The notes beneath the pieces were generated by a model, which made no database searches, was not told the origin of the DNA, and was given only the letters and a program-made list of their open reading frames with translations. Below are positions 52,086-62,698 of a DNA stretch of 64,000 bases, piece by piece. The position numbers were made by a program, and so were the translations under genes. Location of the stretch: positions 1,178,001 through 1,242,000 of the forward strand of contig AP009389.1 in NCBI GenBank assembly GCA_000010565.1, read 5' to 3'. Origin of the DNA: Pelotomaculum thermopropionicum SI. Its GTDB lineage: Bacteria; Bacillota; Desulfotomaculia; Desulfotomaculales; Pelotomaculaceae. How positions within the stretch are numbered: position 1 is the stretch's first letter; every line of letters starts with the position of its first letter.

Positions 52086-52349
52086 GTGGCAGAGAAAGAG
52101 ATGAATTTTGAAGAGGCGCTGGCCCGCCTGGAGGCTGTGGTAAAGGAACTGGAGGACGGCCGGTTACCGCTGCAGAAGGCGCTGGAACTGTTTGCCGAGG
52201 GAATCGGGCTTTCCAGGATATGCAACCGTTATCTGGAGGATGCCGAGCAGCGCATTGCAATTCTGACTGCTGACGAAAAGGGCGGTGTGGTGCTAAGAGA
52301 GCTGGGGCCTTCCCCGGCCGCAAGGGAGGACACAAATGATGAACTTTAA
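52086..52349 (+). CDS. xseB: Exodeoxyribonuclease VII small subunit
   Basis: 87 residues. [19 protein letters not shown] and [14 protein letters not shown] are the family core. GTG start after GGAGG. The C-terminal extension is longer than usual. It overlaps ispA by 14 bases. Confidence 0.93.
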   Translation: MAEKEMNFEEALARLEAVVKELEDGRLPLQKALELFAEGIGLSRICNRYLEDAEQRIAILTADEKGGVVLRELGPSPAAREDTNDEL

Positions 52350-53220
52350 AGAAGAGCTTAAAAAAAAGGCAGCCCTGGTGGAGGAGGCTCTTGAGCGTTA
52401 TCTTCCGCCGCCCGATGCCTATCCGCCTCTTATCCATCACGCCATGCGGTACAGCGTACTGGGCGGAGGAAAGAGGCTCAGGCCGGCTTTGGTGATGGCC
52501 GGAGCGGAGGCAGTTGGGGGGAACGCTGCCGACGTGCTGCCGGCAGCGTGCGCCGTGGAGTTGATTCACACCTATTCCCTGGTGCACGATGATCTGCCGG
52601 CAATGGACAATGATGACTACCGCAGGGGCAGGCTGACAAACCACAAGGTGTACGGCGAGGCGGCCGCAATTCTGGCCGGCGATGCCCTGCTGACCCTGGC
52701 TTTCGAGTTGCTGGCAAATAATGACAGGGCCAGGCCTGAAAACATCGTCAGGGTGATTCGCGAGGCAGCCGCGGCGGCCGGCACGATGGGGCTGATAGGC
52801 GGCCAGGTGGTGGACACCTTCTCCGCCGGCAAAGAGATAGACGAGTCAACCCTGGAGTACATCCACCGCCACAAGACCGGCGCCCTTTACAGGTTTTCCG
52901 TCAGGGCGGGTGCCATGCTGGCCGGGGCGCAGGAAGAGCAACTGGCTTCCCTTACCGCCTATGCCGAGCACCTGGGGCTGGCCTTTCAGATAAAAGACGA
53001 CATACTCGATGTTGAAGGCGACGAGAAAAAGATCGGCAAGCCTGTGGGAAGCGATGTCAGGAACAGGAAGTCAACCTATCCCTCCCTGTTCGGCATGGAA
53101 TATTCGCGAAAAAAAGCGCGCCAGGCGGTGGAGATGGCAAAAGCCGCCTTGCAGCCGTTTGGCGGGGAGGCGGACTTTTTGAGGATGCTGGCCCAATTTG
53201 TAATTGATCGGGATTTCTGA
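52336..53220 (+). CDS. ispA: Polyprenyl (farnesyl/geranyl) diphosphate synthase
   Basis: 294 residues. It makes C15/C10 prenyl diphosphate from IPP and DMAPP. The first Asp-rich motif is [14 protein letters not shown] and the second [19 protein letters not shown] and GGQVVD are present. ATG 52336 or 52339 both fit GGGAGGA. The xseB-ispA pair upstream of OLE RNA and dxs is the known OLE gene context. Confidence 0.94.
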   Translation: MMNFKEELKKKAALVEEALERYLPPPDAYPPLIHHAMRYSVLGGGKRLRPALVMAGAEAVGGNAADVLPAACAVELIHTYSLVHDDLPAMDNDDYRRGRLTNHKVYGEAAAILAGDALLTLAFELLANNDRARPENIVRVIREAAAAAGTMGLIGGQVVDTFSAGKEIDESTLEYIHRHKTGALYRFSVRAGAMLAGAQEEQLASLTAYAEHLGLAFQIKDDILDVEGDEKKIGKPVGSDVRNRKSTYPSLFGMEYSRKKARQAVEMAKAALQPFGGEADFLRMLAQFVIDRDF

Positions 53221-53312
53221 ATGCCGGGTCAGCCATGGGGACTCCTGTTGCCCCTTTTTCTTAAGGCATCTTCCTATTGGTCAAAAGGGACGATTTAAAG
53301 AATAGGCGGCGT

Positions 53313-53342
53313 TTGAAAGCGAAAAGCCGTTTATGTTATAAT
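53313..53342 (+). promoter_or_regulatory. SigA-type promoter upstream of OLE RNA
   Basis: TTGAAA (53313-53318) and TATAAT (53337-53342) are spaced by 18 bases. The start would fall near 53349, directly at a 35-base hairpin (CTGACAGGCCTG / CAGGCC-GTCAG, 53349-53383) and about 70 bases before the OLE closing stem. Confidence 0.6.
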
Positions 53343-53421
53343 ATATTCCTGACAGGCCTGAGCCGGTTGCAGCAGGCCGTCAGTAATAAAAACTTATTTT
53401 TATTCAGTAACTAGCTTTTAT

Positions 53422-54019
53422 GATAAGTGACGCAGTATCCTAGTCAGATAAACCTTTTTGAAGGCGGGCCTAAAAATCCGTCAAGGGCACATCGATGAAG
53501 TTCCTGGTGCTGGCTATCGACGCCCAGTCGGGGGCTGGTACTGGGAGTTAAGGGGGTGGGGCGACCTGCAATGGCATGTGGGCGTTGACCCCGCCCCCGT
53601 GGAGACCCAAGTGCGTGGGCAGCCATGCCGGCTTTACCGGGTGGTCAACTATGGCTTGGGATTAAACCTGCATGTGGTTAAAAGCTGCGTGCAGCGTAGC
53701 CTGCCTTGAGTGGTATGGGTGGATATCGGTATTACATACGCGTCCGCCATGGGCCCGTGGACGGCCGTGTGGTGATTGAAACCTATACTGCAAAAGAGGC
53801 TAGAAAAGGTGTAATCTGTCGAGGAAAACTCCTAGGCTGTCTGGGGTACCAGGGCGGGCCGGGGATTAAAGTGTGGACTAAGTGGTAATCTAGCCCCGGT
53901 GCGGCAACGATCGGAGACAGCTTTAAAGGGAAACCGCCGGTTTGGCGACAGCCGGTAGCTGTTTGGGAAAACCTGCTAGACCTAAGCCACAATATTTACC
54001 CGGTCCGCTGTCACTTATC
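53422..54019 (+). ncRNA. ole: OLE RNA (ornate large extremophilic RNA)
   Basis: A roughly 600-base segment without a plausible gene lies between ispA and the gene for an OapA-type membrane protein, the exact neighbourhood described for OLE RNA in extremophilic Firmicutes. GATAAGTGAC at the left end pairs with GTCACTTATC at the right end, closing the structure. Inside are the conserved-looking GAAGTTCCTGGTGCTGGCTA and CGACGCCCAGTCGGGGGCTG blocks (53503-53543) and the GGTGCGGCAACGATCGGAG block near 53900. OLE RNAs form membrane-bound complexes with OapA and are tied to stress adaptation. Small open frames inside are artefacts. The assignment rests on context, size, closing stem and recalled motifs. 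Confidence 0.88.
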
Positions 54020-54094
54020 TAATAATACCGTTTCATTAATGTTATGCCCTGACGACGTGCGTGCCAACCGCCGTGCAGTATGAGGTGAATATTT

Positions 54095-54691
54095 TTGGGC
54101 AACAATAAATCTACTGTCTCCAGTAGATATATCTTTCTTGTAGGCACCGGCTCTTTTTTTCTGGCCGTTGTCTTTACCTTTTTTTCCGAGACCTTTGCCT
54201 CCAGGCTGAACAGCATTGTCCTGTCCCTGGTGTTTTTGATCCTGATCATAATTATCAACATGCTGGCAGACGTCCTGGGCACGGCGGTAACGGCTGCCTC
54301 GCATACACCTTTCAACGCAAAAGCGGCCAAAAAAGTCCGGGGGGCTCCGCAGGGACTGCAACTGATCAGAAATGCAGACAAAGTGGCCAATCTGGCAAAT
54401 GATGTGGTGGGAGACATTGCCACTACCGTCGGCGGGGCCCTCGGCATATCCATTGTGGTGCAGATTATGTCACTGGGGCCTGTCATAAGCCAGTTCTGGC
54501 TGAACGTTCTGGTTACCGCCTTAATTGCTGCCGTAATAGTTTCCTCAAAAGCCCTGGCAAAAAAAATTGCTTTAAGCCACCCCAACGAGGTGGTTTTCAT
54601 GGCAGGAAAACTGCTGGCCAGAATAGAAGAATTTACAGGATTCAGCCCTTTTCAAAAGCGTCGCGGCACCAGAAACAGGAAGGGCGGGTAA
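54095..54691 (+). CDS. oapA: OLE-associated membrane protein OapA
   Basis: 198 residues with four predicted membrane segments (about 12-34, 42-62, 105-125 and 130-152), a basic loop around HTPFNAKAAKKVRG and a basic C-terminus (QKRRGTRNRKGG) suited to RNA contact. The DxxxD motif noted for OapA is seen as DVVGD. It begins with TTG after GAGGTG, 75 bases after the OLE RNA and three bases before dxs. In Bacillus halodurans this protein binds OLE RNA and holds it at the membrane. Confidence 0.88.
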   Translation: MGNNKSTVSSRYIFLVGTGSFFLAVVFTFFSETFASRLNSIVLSLVFLILIIIINMLADVLGTAVTAASHTPFNAKAAKKVRGAPQGLQLIRNADKVANLANDVVGDIATTVGGALGISIVVQIMSLGPVISQFWLNVLVTALIAAVIVSSKALAKKIALSHPNEVVFMAGKLLARIEEFTGFSPFQKRRGTRNRKGG

Positions 54692-54694
54692 AAT

Positions 54695-56608
54695 GTGGGC
54701 AGGCTCTTGGAACAAATCAGCTCATCGCGCGACATCCGTTCGCTGACCTTTAAGCAATTAAACGAACTGGCCGGGGAAATCCGTCAGGTGTTAATAAACA
54801 CGGTGTCGAAAACCGGCGGGCATCTTGCCCCCAATTTGGGTGTTGTCGAACTGACCCTGGGGTTGCACCGGGTTTTTCATTCGCCGGTCGATAAAATTAT
54901 CTGGGATGTAGGGCACCAGAGCTATGTGCACAAGTTGATTACCGGACGGTACAAGGAATTTTACACTTTGCGCCAGTTCGGCGGTATAAGCGGCTTTCCG
55001 CGGCCGTCTGAAAGTGTCCATGATGCTTTTGGAACGGGCCACAGCAGCACTTCCATTTCCGCCGCCTTAGGCATGGCCATAGCCCGCGATTTAAAGGGAG
55101 AAAAATACTCTGTGGTGGCGGTGATCGGCGACGGGGCAATGACCGGGGGTATTGCTTTCGAGGCGCTCAACCATGCCGGTCACCTGAAATGCAACTTGAT
55201 TGTGGTGCTGAACGATAACGAAATGTCCATAGCCCAGAACGTCGGGGCAATGTCGGGCTACCTGACCCGCCTGCGCACCGATCCAATGTATTCCAGGGGG
55301 AAAGAGGAAATAGAACAGCTTTTGCGCAGGATTCCGATCGGGTCGGCCCTGCTTCGCCTCGGGGAGAGGGTTAAGGACAGTTTAAAATATCTTGTCGTGC
55401 CCGGGATGATTTTTGAGGAACTAGGCTTTACCTACCTGGGTCCGGTGGACGGGCATGACCTCAGGGCAATTACCACCGTTTTACAGCATGCCAGGGCCAG
55501 AAAAGGACCGGTTCTCGTTCACGTCCTGACAAAGAAAGGCAAGGGTTATTCTCCTGCCGAAAGCAATCCTGACCGGTTCCACGGTATAGGGGCGTTCGAC
55601 GTTGCCACCGGGGAAGCGGTAAAAAAGAGCAATATTCCGACCTATACCGAGGTTTTCGGCCGCACCATGGTAAAGCTGGCCCGCGAGTTTGACAACATGC
55701 TGGCCATTACCGCGGCAATGACGGGAGGTACCGGCTTAACCGAGTTTGCCCGCCTTTATCCAAAACGTTTTTTTGATGTCGGCATTGCCGAGCAGCATGC
55801 CGTAACCCTGGCCGCAGGCATGGCGACCGGCGGCTTCCGCCCGGTGGTGGCCATTTATTCTACTTTTTTGCAGCGGGCCTACGACCAGATCCTGCACGAC
55901 GTTTGCCTGCAGAACCTCCCGGTAACCTTTGCAATCGACCGGGCGGGCATAGTGGGCGAGGACGGCGCTACCCACCATGGCCTTTTCGACTTTTCATACC
56001 TGCGGCCCATTCCCAATATGGTTATTATGGCTCCGAAGGATGAAAACGAGCTGCAGCATATGCTTTACACCGCGCTCAGTCATCCTGGACCGGCGGCGGT
56101 GCGCTACCCCCGCAGCGCCGGAACCGGCTGCAGGATGGACGACAGCTTTAAAATAATACCGCTGGGCAGGGCTGAAGTACTGCGGGACGGGACAGAAGTT
56201 ACCCTGCTGGCCGTAGGGAGCATGGTCTGTCTGGCGGTAAAGGCGGCCGAAATTCTGGCCGGGCATGGCATCGATGCGGCAGTGATAAATGCCAGGTTTG
56301 TCAAGCCGCTGGACAAAGAATGCATACTCAGATATGCCAGGCGGACCAGAGAAGTCTTTACCCTTGAGGAAAATGTCCTGCAGGGCGGCTTTGGCAGTGC
56401 CGTGCAGGAACTGCTTTCGTCCTGCGGTGAAAGGGGTGTAAGTGTGCATTGTTTCGGCATTCCGGACAGCTTTGTGGAACACGGTAACCGGGCCCTTTTG
56501 CTGGCAAGGTACGGCCTGACGGTTGAACAGGTCGTCAGGGCTGTACTGGAAAGGTTTGCTCAAAGGCGGCACCCCAAAAAGCTCAAGGTTGTTTCGGAAA
56601 AAGCCTGA
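54695..56608 (+). CDS. dxs: 1-deoxy-D-xylulose-5-phosphate synthase
   Basis: 637-residue ThDP enzyme condensing pyruvate and glyceraldehyde 3-phosphate, the entry to the MEP isoprenoid pathway. It has [13 protein letters not shown], the ThDP motif [18 protein letters not shown], the catalytic Glu region [15 protein letters not shown] and transketolase C-domain FVKPLD. GTG start. It pairs functionally with ispA upstream. Confidence 0.96.
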   Translation: MGRLLEQISSSRDIRSLTFKQLNELAGEIRQVLINTVSKTGGHLAPNLGVVELTLGLHRVFHSPVDKIIWDVGHQSYVHKLITGRYKEFYTLRQFGGISGFPRPSESVHDAFGTGHSSTSISAALGMAIARDLKGEKYSVVAVIGDGAMTGGIAFEALNHAGHLKCNLIVVLNDNEMSIAQNVGAMSGYLTRLRTDPMYSRGKEEIEQLLRRIPIGSALLRLGERVKDSLKYLVVPGMIFEELGFTYLGPVDGHDLRAITTVLQHARARKGPVLVHVLTKKGKGYSPAESNPDRFHGIGAFDVATGEAVKKSNIPTYTEVFGRTMVKLAREFDNMLAITAAMTGGTGLTEFARLYPKRFFDVGIAEQHAVTLAAGMATGGFRPVVAIYSTFLQRAYDQILHDVCLQNLPVTFAIDRAGIVGEDGATHHGLFDFSYLRPIPNMVIMAPKDENELQHMLYTALSHPGPAAVRYPRSAGTGCRMDDSFKIIPLGRAEVLRDGTEVTLLAVGSMVCLAVKAAEILAGHGIDAAVINARFVKPLDKECILRYARRTREVFTLEENVLQGGFGSAVQELLSSCGERGVSVHCFGIPDSFVEHGNRALLLARYGLTVEQVVRAVLERFAQRRHPKKLKVVSEKA

Positions 56609-56668
56609 AGTTTTTCTATTTAAGTGCCCGGCCGGTTGATGGCGTTTTATAAAGTGGAGGTATTTTGA

Positions 56669-57469
56669 TTGTCTCAGAAGAAGTTGAGGCTGGATGTCCG
56701 GCTGGCTAGAGACGGCTACTGCCCGAGCAGGGAAAAGGCACAGGCCGCCATAATGGCCGGCCTGGTTTTTGTTGACGGAGAAAGAGCCTGTAAGCCGGGC
56801 ATGATGGTAGATCCCTCGTCGGTCATAGAGGTGCGGGGCTGCCCGCTTCCTTATGTTAGCCGCGGCGGTTTGAAGCTGGAAAAGGCGATAAAGGTTTTCG
56901 GCCTGGTTCTGAACGGACGGGTTGTCATCGACGTCGGCGCGTCAACCGGGGGTTTTACGGACTGTGCCTTAAAGCACGGGGCCAGGCTGGTTTACGCGGT
57001 GGATGTAGGTTACGGTCAACTGGCCTGGCAGTTAAGAAAGGACCCGCGGGTGGTGGTGCTGGAACGTACTAATATACGCCACCTGACGCCCGGCTGTTTG
57101 ACCGAAACTCCAGATTTTGCCGTGATAGACGTGTCTTTTATCTCATTAGAAAAGGTTCTGCCAAAGGTGGGCGAACTAACCGCGCCGGACGCCGAAGGGG
57201 TTGCCCTGGTCAAGCCTCAGTTTGAGGCCGGGCGGGACCGGGTGGGCAAAAAGGGCGTGGTGCGGGAGCCGTCTGTTCATGTAGAAGTGCTCTTTAAGGT
57301 GGTGGCCCTGGTAAACGGTCTGGGATGGGCGGTAGGGGGCCTGGATTATTCGCCGGTTACCGGCCCTGAAGGAAACATAGAATTTTTATTGTTTTTCAGA
57401 AAAAAGGGAGAACAGATTGAATGCAGCCCTGCCGCGGTAGTTGAGCGGGCCCATTCTGAATTGAGTTAA
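56669..57469 (+). CDS. tlyA: TlyA family rRNA 2'-O-methyltransferase
   Basis: 266 residues. The N-terminal S4 RNA-binding domain ([19 protein letters not shown]) is followed by a FtsJ-like methyltransferase domain with SAM motif [20 protein letters not shown] and the catalytic [12 protein letters not shown] and KPQFE. TlyA-type enzymes methylate 16S/23S rRNA. Probable start is TTG 56669. Confidence 0.94.
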   Translation: MSQKKLRLDVRLARDGYCPSREKAQAAIMAGLVFVDGERACKPGMMVDPSSVIEVRGCPLPYVSRGGLKLEKAIKVFGLVLNGRVVIDVGASTGGFTDCALKHGARLVYAVDVGYGQLAWQLRKDPRVVVLERTNIRHLTPGCLTETPDFAVIDVSFISLEKVLPKVGELTAPDAEGVALVKPQFEAGRDRVGKKGVVREPSVHVEVLFKVVALVNGLGWAVGGLDYSPVTGPEGNIEFLLFFRKKGEQIECSPAAVVERAHSELS

Positions 57470-57494
57470 AAATACAAGCGGGAGGCCTGCCGTC

Positions 57495-58370
57495 TTGAAC
57501 GTTTTCGGGCTGGTGGTAAACTTAAATAAAAAAGAAGTTGACGAAGTGGCGGGGCAAATTATCCGCTGGCTGGAAATTAACGGGTGCAGGGTTTTGATGG
57601 AGGAAGAGACTGCCCGTTCCTTGGGCCTGGCCAGGCTAGGAGTGCCGCAAAGGCAACTGGTGGAGCAGGCTCAATGTATGCTGGTGCTGGGGGGTGACGG
57701 AACCCTTTTAAGGACGGCGCGCCGGGTTGCTTTCTCCGGCACGCCCGTAATCGGCATAAACCTGGGGCATCTTGGCTTTCTTACAGAAATAGACATTCCG
57801 GATACCTTCCCTTCCTTAAGAAAGCTTTTGGACGGGCAGTATTATATAGAAGAGCGGATGATGCTGGAAGCCCGGGTGATAAGACAGGGAGCCGCAGTTG
57901 AAAAGCTGCTGGGGTTAAACGATGCGGTCATAACCAAGGGGGCATTTGCCAGGATATCCTATTTTGAGATGTATGTTAATGACGAATACGTCAACACCTA
58001 TTCGGCCGACGGTATAATCATAGCAAGCCCTACCGGCTCAACCGCCTATTCGCTTTCAGCGGGCGGCCCGGTGGTAACTCCCGAACTGGATCTGATGCTC
58101 ATTACCCCCATTTGCCCTCATACCCTCTGGGCCAGACCTATGGTGATTGCTCCGGATAGCGTTGTCAGGGTGGATGTCCTTAAAGGCGGCGGGGAAATAA
58201 TGCTGACCATGGACGGGCAGCACGGTTTCAGCCTGCGCCGGAACGACCAGGTGGTGGTCAGGCGGGCAGAAAAAAGGGCCAGGTTTATAAGGCTGAAAAG
58301 CAGGGACTTTTTTACAGTGTTGAGGAAAAAGCTAGAAGGAAACAGGGACAATGCCAAGGGGACTGAATAG
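57495..58370 (+). CDS. nadK: NAD kinase
   Basis: 291 residues. The [13 protein letters not shown] motif, [12 protein letters not shown] and the [17 protein letters not shown] motif are diagnostic. It phosphorylates NAD to NADP. A TTG start follows GGGAGG. It overlaps the next gene by 20 bases. Confidence 0.95.
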
Positions 58371-58929
58371 CGCGGTTAAATTGGTACAGCTTCTTGTTTC
58401 CGGTTCCGTCAGAAACGGCGGAACGGCGGTGGATGCCACGGCCGGCAACGGCAACGATACCCTTTTCCTGGCCGGTCTGGTAGGGCCGGAAGGGCTGGTT
58501 TATGCCTTCGACATTCAGGAAAAGGCTCTGCAAGCAACCCGGTCCGCCCTCGAAAAGGCCGGAATGAGCGGGCGAGTGGTACTGGTCCGGGCCGGCCATG
58601 AGGAAATGGAAAAGATTGTGCGGGGCCCTGTAGATGCGGTTATTTTTAACCTTGGCTATCTGCCGGGCGGCGAGCACAGCGTGACCACCAGGCCCGGCAC
58701 AACCGTCAGGGCTTTGCAAGCGGCCCTAAACCTGCTCAGGCCGGGAGGCAGGGTTGGGGTGGTCGTATATACCGGCCACCCGGGAGGCAGGGAGGAGTGT
58801 GATGCGGTAGAAAAGATGGCTTCTTCGCTTGACGGAAACCTTTACAATGTGATCAGGATCAACTTCATAAACCGCTCCGGGGCGGCACCGGTGGTCGTAG
58901 TTATCGAAAAAGCGGGTGAGCCGCGGTGA
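58351..58929 (+). CDS. mnmM: tRNA mnm5s2U methyltransferase MnmM (YtqB family)
   Basis: 192-residue Rossmann methyltransferase. The SAM motif is [20 protein letters not shown], with FDIQEKAL, the NLGYLPGG motif IV and a [15 protein letters not shown] strand. These are characteristic of YtqB/MnmM, which methylates the wobble uridine nm5s2U. Older annotations call it rRNA methylase. It overlaps nadK and argR. Confidence 0.87.
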
Positions 58930-59381
58930 AAGCAAGGCGACAGCGGAAAATTCTCGAGCTGATAAAAGCCGGTCTGGTCAAGACCCAGGAAGATATGGTT
59001 AATGCCCTTAAGGAATGCGGCTTTAATGTGACCCAGGCTACGGTTTCAAGGGATATCAAGGAACTCGGCCTGATCAAGATACCAGGCGGCAATAACGCCT
59101 TTCGCTACGCCCTGCCGGGCGACCGGCCGTTCATTCGCGGCGAGGAGCGGTTGCGGCGCGTTTTCCGGGACTCGGTAATAGGCCTGGATTCAAGCGAAAA
59201 TTTAATCATCGTCAAAACCCACCCCGGAGGTGCCCAGGGTGTGGCCTCCGCTATTGACCAGGCCGGCTGGCGGGAGATAATCGGCACGGTCGGCGGGGAC
59301 GACACCATTCTGGTGGTGGTCAAGCCGAAACGGGCCGCAGGGGCCGTATTGAAAAGGTTTGAAGAGCTCAGCGGAGGGTAA
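58926..59381 (+). CDS. argR: Arginine repressor ArgR
   Basis: 151 residues. The winged-helix N-domain ([38 protein letters not shown]) and the C-terminal arginine-binding hexamerisation domain ([29 protein letters not shown]) are complete. GTG start overlaps the previous stop. Its position between mnmM/nadK and recN is conserved in Firmicutes. Confidence 0.96.
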   Translation: MKARRQRKILELIKAGLVKTQEDMVNALKECGFNVTQATVSRDIKELGLIKIPGGNNAFRYALPGDRPFIRGEERLRRVFRDSVIGLDSSENLIIVKTHPGGAQGVASAIDQAGWREIIGTVGGDDTILVVVKPKRAAGAVLKRFEELSGG

Positions 59382-59386
59382 AAAAG

Positions 59387-61075
59387 ATGCTTTTAAACCT
59401 CTACATAAAAAACCTGGGTATCATCGACACTTTGAAAATGGACTTTCAGGCCGGTTTTAATGTTCTTACAGGTGAAACCGGAGCGGGAAAGTCCATTATT
59501 GTTGAGTCGCTGCTGATCGCGACGGGCTGCAGGGCTTCTGAGGAATATATCCGCAGCGGGGCGGAAAAGGCGCTGGTGCAGGCCGCTTTTGACATAAGCG
59601 GGCTGAAGCCGGTGGCCTCCCTGCTTGCCGAACAGGGCCTGGAACAGCCCGAAGACGGCATTTTAGTCCTGCTCAGGGAAATCAACCGCCACGGGAAAAA
59701 TATTTGCCGGGTTAACGGCCAGGTTGTCCCGCTCGGCCTTTACCGCAGCATTGGCACCAGGCTGGTTGACCTGCATGTCCAGCACGAGCAGAATTCCCTG
59801 CTCGACCCTGACAGGCACGGCCGCCTGCTCGACCGTTTCGGCGGCCCCGCGGTGATCGGCGCCCTGGAAGAGGTTAAGGCCCTGTATGACAGGTGGAAAG
59901 AGGCCCGCCAGCGCTATGACAGGCTAAGGGCGGATGAGGGCGAGAGAAACAGGCGGATGGACATGCTGCGGTTTCAGGTGGAGGAAATTGAGCGGGCAGG
60001 CTTGAAACCGGACGAGGAGGAAGAGCTGGAAGCCGAAAAAAGGGTGCTGGCCAATGCTGAAAAAATCAGCCTGCTTACTGCGAAAGCCCGCTCTCTTCTG
60101 TACGACCGCGGCGGGGGGCAGGCATCGGCGGTGGACCTGCTGTCCGAAGCTGTCAGCCTGCTGAAAAGCCTTGCCGATCTAGACCGGCGGCCGGTGGAGA
60201 TTTTGACCGCCCTGGAGGAGGCTCTTTATCAGGTAGAGGATGCGGCGCGTGAACTGGCCGTCTACGGGGAAGGGCTGGAGTGCAATCCCCAGCGCCTGGA
60301 AGAGGTGGAACAGCGGCTTTTGCTTATAAAGAAATTAAAAAAGAAATACGGCGGCACCGTCCGGGAGGTGCTGGCTTACCTCGAGTCGGCGCGAAACGAA
60401 CTGGGCATGCTGGATAACGCAGAAGAGGCGCTGGAAGCGGCGGCCGGGGAGGCGGACCGGCTTATGGACGCTTACAGCAGAGCAGCGGAAGTTTTAAGCA
60501 GAGCCCGCAGGGAAGCGGCAAGGCGCCTGGAGGAGGGTATGGGCCGGGAGCTCATTTCGCTTGAAATGGGCCGCGTGGAGTTTAAAGTTGCATTTACACC
60601 TCTGGACGGGCCAAACAGGCAGGGGGCGGAGCGGGTTGAATTCCTCCTGTCCCCCAATACCGGGGAACCCTTAAAGCCGCTTGCAAAGATTGCCTCCGGC
60701 GGGGAGCTCACCCGGATTATGCTGGCCCTGAAATCATTGCTGGCAGAGGCCGACGATGTGCCGGTCCTGGTTTTTGACGAGGCAGAAGCCGGCATTGGAG
60801 GAAGAGCGCTTCAGTCGGTGGCCGAAAAGTTATCCCAGCTAGGAGAAGGCCACCAGGTAATCTGCGTTACCCATTCCGCCAAAGTAGCCAGCTATGCCGG
60901 AACCCACTACCGTATAGTCAAGGAATTTGACGGCGAGCGAACGGTGGCCAGGGTTAAGCTGCTCGACCGGCAGGAGAGGCTGGAAGAGCTGGCCAGAATG
61001 CTGGGCGGCAGGGATATTACGGAAATTACCCTGCTCCATGCCGGCCAAATGCTCCAGATGGCCTCGAAAAACTAA
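59387..61075 (+). CDS. recN: DNA repair protein RecN
   Basis: 562-residue SMC-like ATPase for double-strand break repair. It has Walker A TGETGAGKSIIVESL near residue 28, a long coiled coil (about 160-360), the signature ASGGELTRIMLALK and Walker B VLVFDEAEAGIGG. ATG directly follows argR. A terminator follows. Confidence 0.96.
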   Translation: MLLNLYIKNLGIIDTLKMDFQAGFNVLTGETGAGKSIIVESLLIATGCRASEEYIRSGAEKALVQAAFDISGLKPVASLLAEQGLEQPEDGILVLLREINRHGKNICRVNGQVVPLGLYRSIGTRLVDLHVQHEQNSLLDPDRHGRLLDRFGGPAVIGALEEVKALYDRWKEARQRYDRLRADEGERNRRMDMLRFQVEEIERAGLKPDEEEELEAEKRVLANAEKISLLTAKARSLLYDRGGGQASAVDLLSEAVSLLKSLADLDRRPVEILTALEEALYQVEDAARELAVYGEGLECNPQRLEEVEQRLLLIKKLKKKYGGTVREVLAYLESARNELGMLDNAEEALEAAAGEADRLMDAYSRAAEVLSRARREAARRLEEGMGRELISLEMGRVEFKVAFTPLDGPNRQGAERVEFLLSPNTGEPLKPLAKIASGGELTRIMLALKSLLAEADDVPVLVFDEAEAGIGGRALQSVAEKLSQLGEGHQVICVTHSAKVASYAGTHYRIVKEFDGERTVARVKLLDRQERLEELARMLGGRDITEITLLHAGQMLQMASKN

Positions 61076-61097
61076 CGCGCAAAAGCGCGTTTTTTTA
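61075..61097 (+). terminator. Terminator after recN
   Basis: ACGCGC-AAAA-GCGCGT is followed by TTTTTT. The AT-rich gap to 61331 shows no gene and should hold the spoIVB promoter. Confidence 0.88.
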
Positions 61098-61331
61098 TTT
61101 TTAAAAGGCAAAAAAAACAAAAAGTTTCAAAACCGTGCCGGAGCCTTTTTAAAACCCGTATTAGCAAGTTTATGCACATTTAGGCTGAATAAAAGCCAAT
61201 AAATAAGGTTATCTTAAATTTACGCAGATTATCTTTAATTTATTTGAAATATCTGCTCAATTTATAACAAACTTTTCTCTAGCAAATTTAAAGATTTTGG
61301 AGGTGGGTGAAAAAAACGGGAGGGGTGGTGT

Positions 61332-62624
61332 TTGAGGGGTAGGGTACGCAGATTATTTTGCGGCTTCATGGTATTTTTATCTTGTGTAATGACCTGGCAG
61401 GCTAAGGAAATTTCGCTGCTGCCGGACAGACAATACGTTTTTGCAGGCGAACCGTTAAAAATAAATTTTCCTGCTTTAGTTGAGAGAAGCCTGAGGATTC
61501 AGGTCTGCAATGAAGAACCGGCACAGGGCTTAAAGCCGGAGATGTTCCTGCCGGCTGGCGGAGCGGGACCGGTTAAAGTAAGGCTGAGCCTGCTGGGAGT
61601 TATTCCGGTTAAAGACATAACCGTCAGCGTATTGCCTCAGGTAAAGGTTATACCGGGCGGGCAGTCCATAGGGGTGCTTCTGCATTCCCAGGGCGTAATT
61701 GTAATGGGACGTTCCGATATTTTGAATCAAACCGGCCGCTTTGTTAACCCTGCCGCCGACGCAGGGATAAAGGAAGGTGACATAATTTTAAAAATAAACG
61801 GCGAAGCGGTAAGAGCCGAAGACCAGGTAAGGGAACTGGTAGCGCAGGCCGGGGCGGAGGGGCGGGAGCTTGCCCTTGAAGTAAAGCGCGGCGAAAAAAC
61901 GTTTCAGGTAAGAGTCAAACCCGTATTTTGCAAGGAAACCCTGCGTTACCGGATGGGCCTTTTAATCAGGGACAGTACGGCAGGCATCGGAACACTTACC
62001 TTTTACGATCCGGAAAAAATGATTTACGGGGCTTTAGGGCATGTCATAACGGATTTAAAAACAAACCAGCCCGTAGACCTGTCCGGCGGCAAAGTTACCG
62101 GGGCCAGCGTGCAGAGCATTCACCGGGGAAAGCGCGGTCAGCCGGGGGAAAAAATAGGAATGTTTACGGGTGACACGGATATTAGCGGGACGATTGCGAA
62201 AAATACGAAGATGGGCATTTTTGGCCGTCTTCAGAAGCCGCTGGAAAACCAGATTTTTCAAGAGCCTATACCGGTTGCCCCGGCCGTCCAGGTTCGCGAG
62301 GGAGAGGCAGAAATTCTTACCGTCCTGAATGGTGAGAAGGTGGAAAGGTTTACCATTGAAATCGTAAAAGTTAACCTGCAGGCCAGGCAAAACGGAAAAG
62401 GGCTGGTTATAAAAATTACCGATCCGCGGCTGCTTGAACAAACGGGCGGCATTATTCAGGGGATGAGCGGCAGCCCGATTATCCAGGACAACAGGTTGGT
62501 AGGTGCCGTTACTCACGTTTTTGTAAATGATCCAACGAGAGGTTACGGGGTTCCTGCCGAGTGGATGCTCCAGGAGGCAGACATGCTGCCAGAAGCGTCG
62601 GAAGGGCAAAGACTGGCAAGCTGA
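61332..62624 (+). CDS. spoIVB: SpoIVB serine peptidase (S55)
   Basis: 430 residues. Forespore-secreted protease that starts the signal to activate pro-SigK via SpoIVFA. There is an N-terminal membrane/signal segment, a PDZ domain (about 125-200: VNPAADAGIKEGDIILKING) and a catalytic domain with His in ALGHVITD and the catalytic Ser in IIQGMSGSPIIQ. TTG start after GGGAGGGG. It precedes spo0A, the standard order. Confidence 0.94.
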   Translation: MRGRVRRLFCGFMVFLSCVMTWQAKEISLLPDRQYVFAGEPLKINFPALVERSLRIQVCNEEPAQGLKPEMFLPAGGAGPVKVRLSLLGVIPVKDITVSVLPQVKVIPGGQSIGVLLHSQGVIVMGRSDILNQTGRFVNPAADAGIKEGDIILKINGEAVRAEDQVRELVAQAGAEGRELALEVKRGEKTFQVRVKPVFCKETLRYRMGLLIRDSTAGIGTLTFYDPEKMIYGALGHVITDLKTNQPVDLSGGKVTGASVQSIHRGKRGQPGEKIGMFTGDTDISGTIAKNTKMGIFGRLQKPLENQIFQEPIPVAPAVQVREGEAEILTVLNGEKVERFTIEIVKVNLQARQNGKGLVIKITDPRLLEQTGGIIQGMSGSPIIQDNRLVGAVTHVFVNDPTRGYGVPAEWMLQEADMLPEASEGQRLAS

Positions 62625-62638
62625 TATTAACAATATTG

Positions 62639-62680
62639 TTACCAATTGGAATATTTAGTTTCAATTGGTAATTTTTTTTA
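62639..62680 (+). terminator. Terminator between spoIVB and spo0A
   Basis: TTACCAATTG and CAATTGGTAA arms with a 13-base loop are followed by a run of eight T. Confidence 0.88.
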
Positions 62681-62698
62681 TATTAGACCGGAAATCAG

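Noticed and set aside
53458-53888. Small plus-strand reading frames inside 53,458-53,888
   Set aside because: They fall within the OLE RNA, have no family similarity and odd composition.
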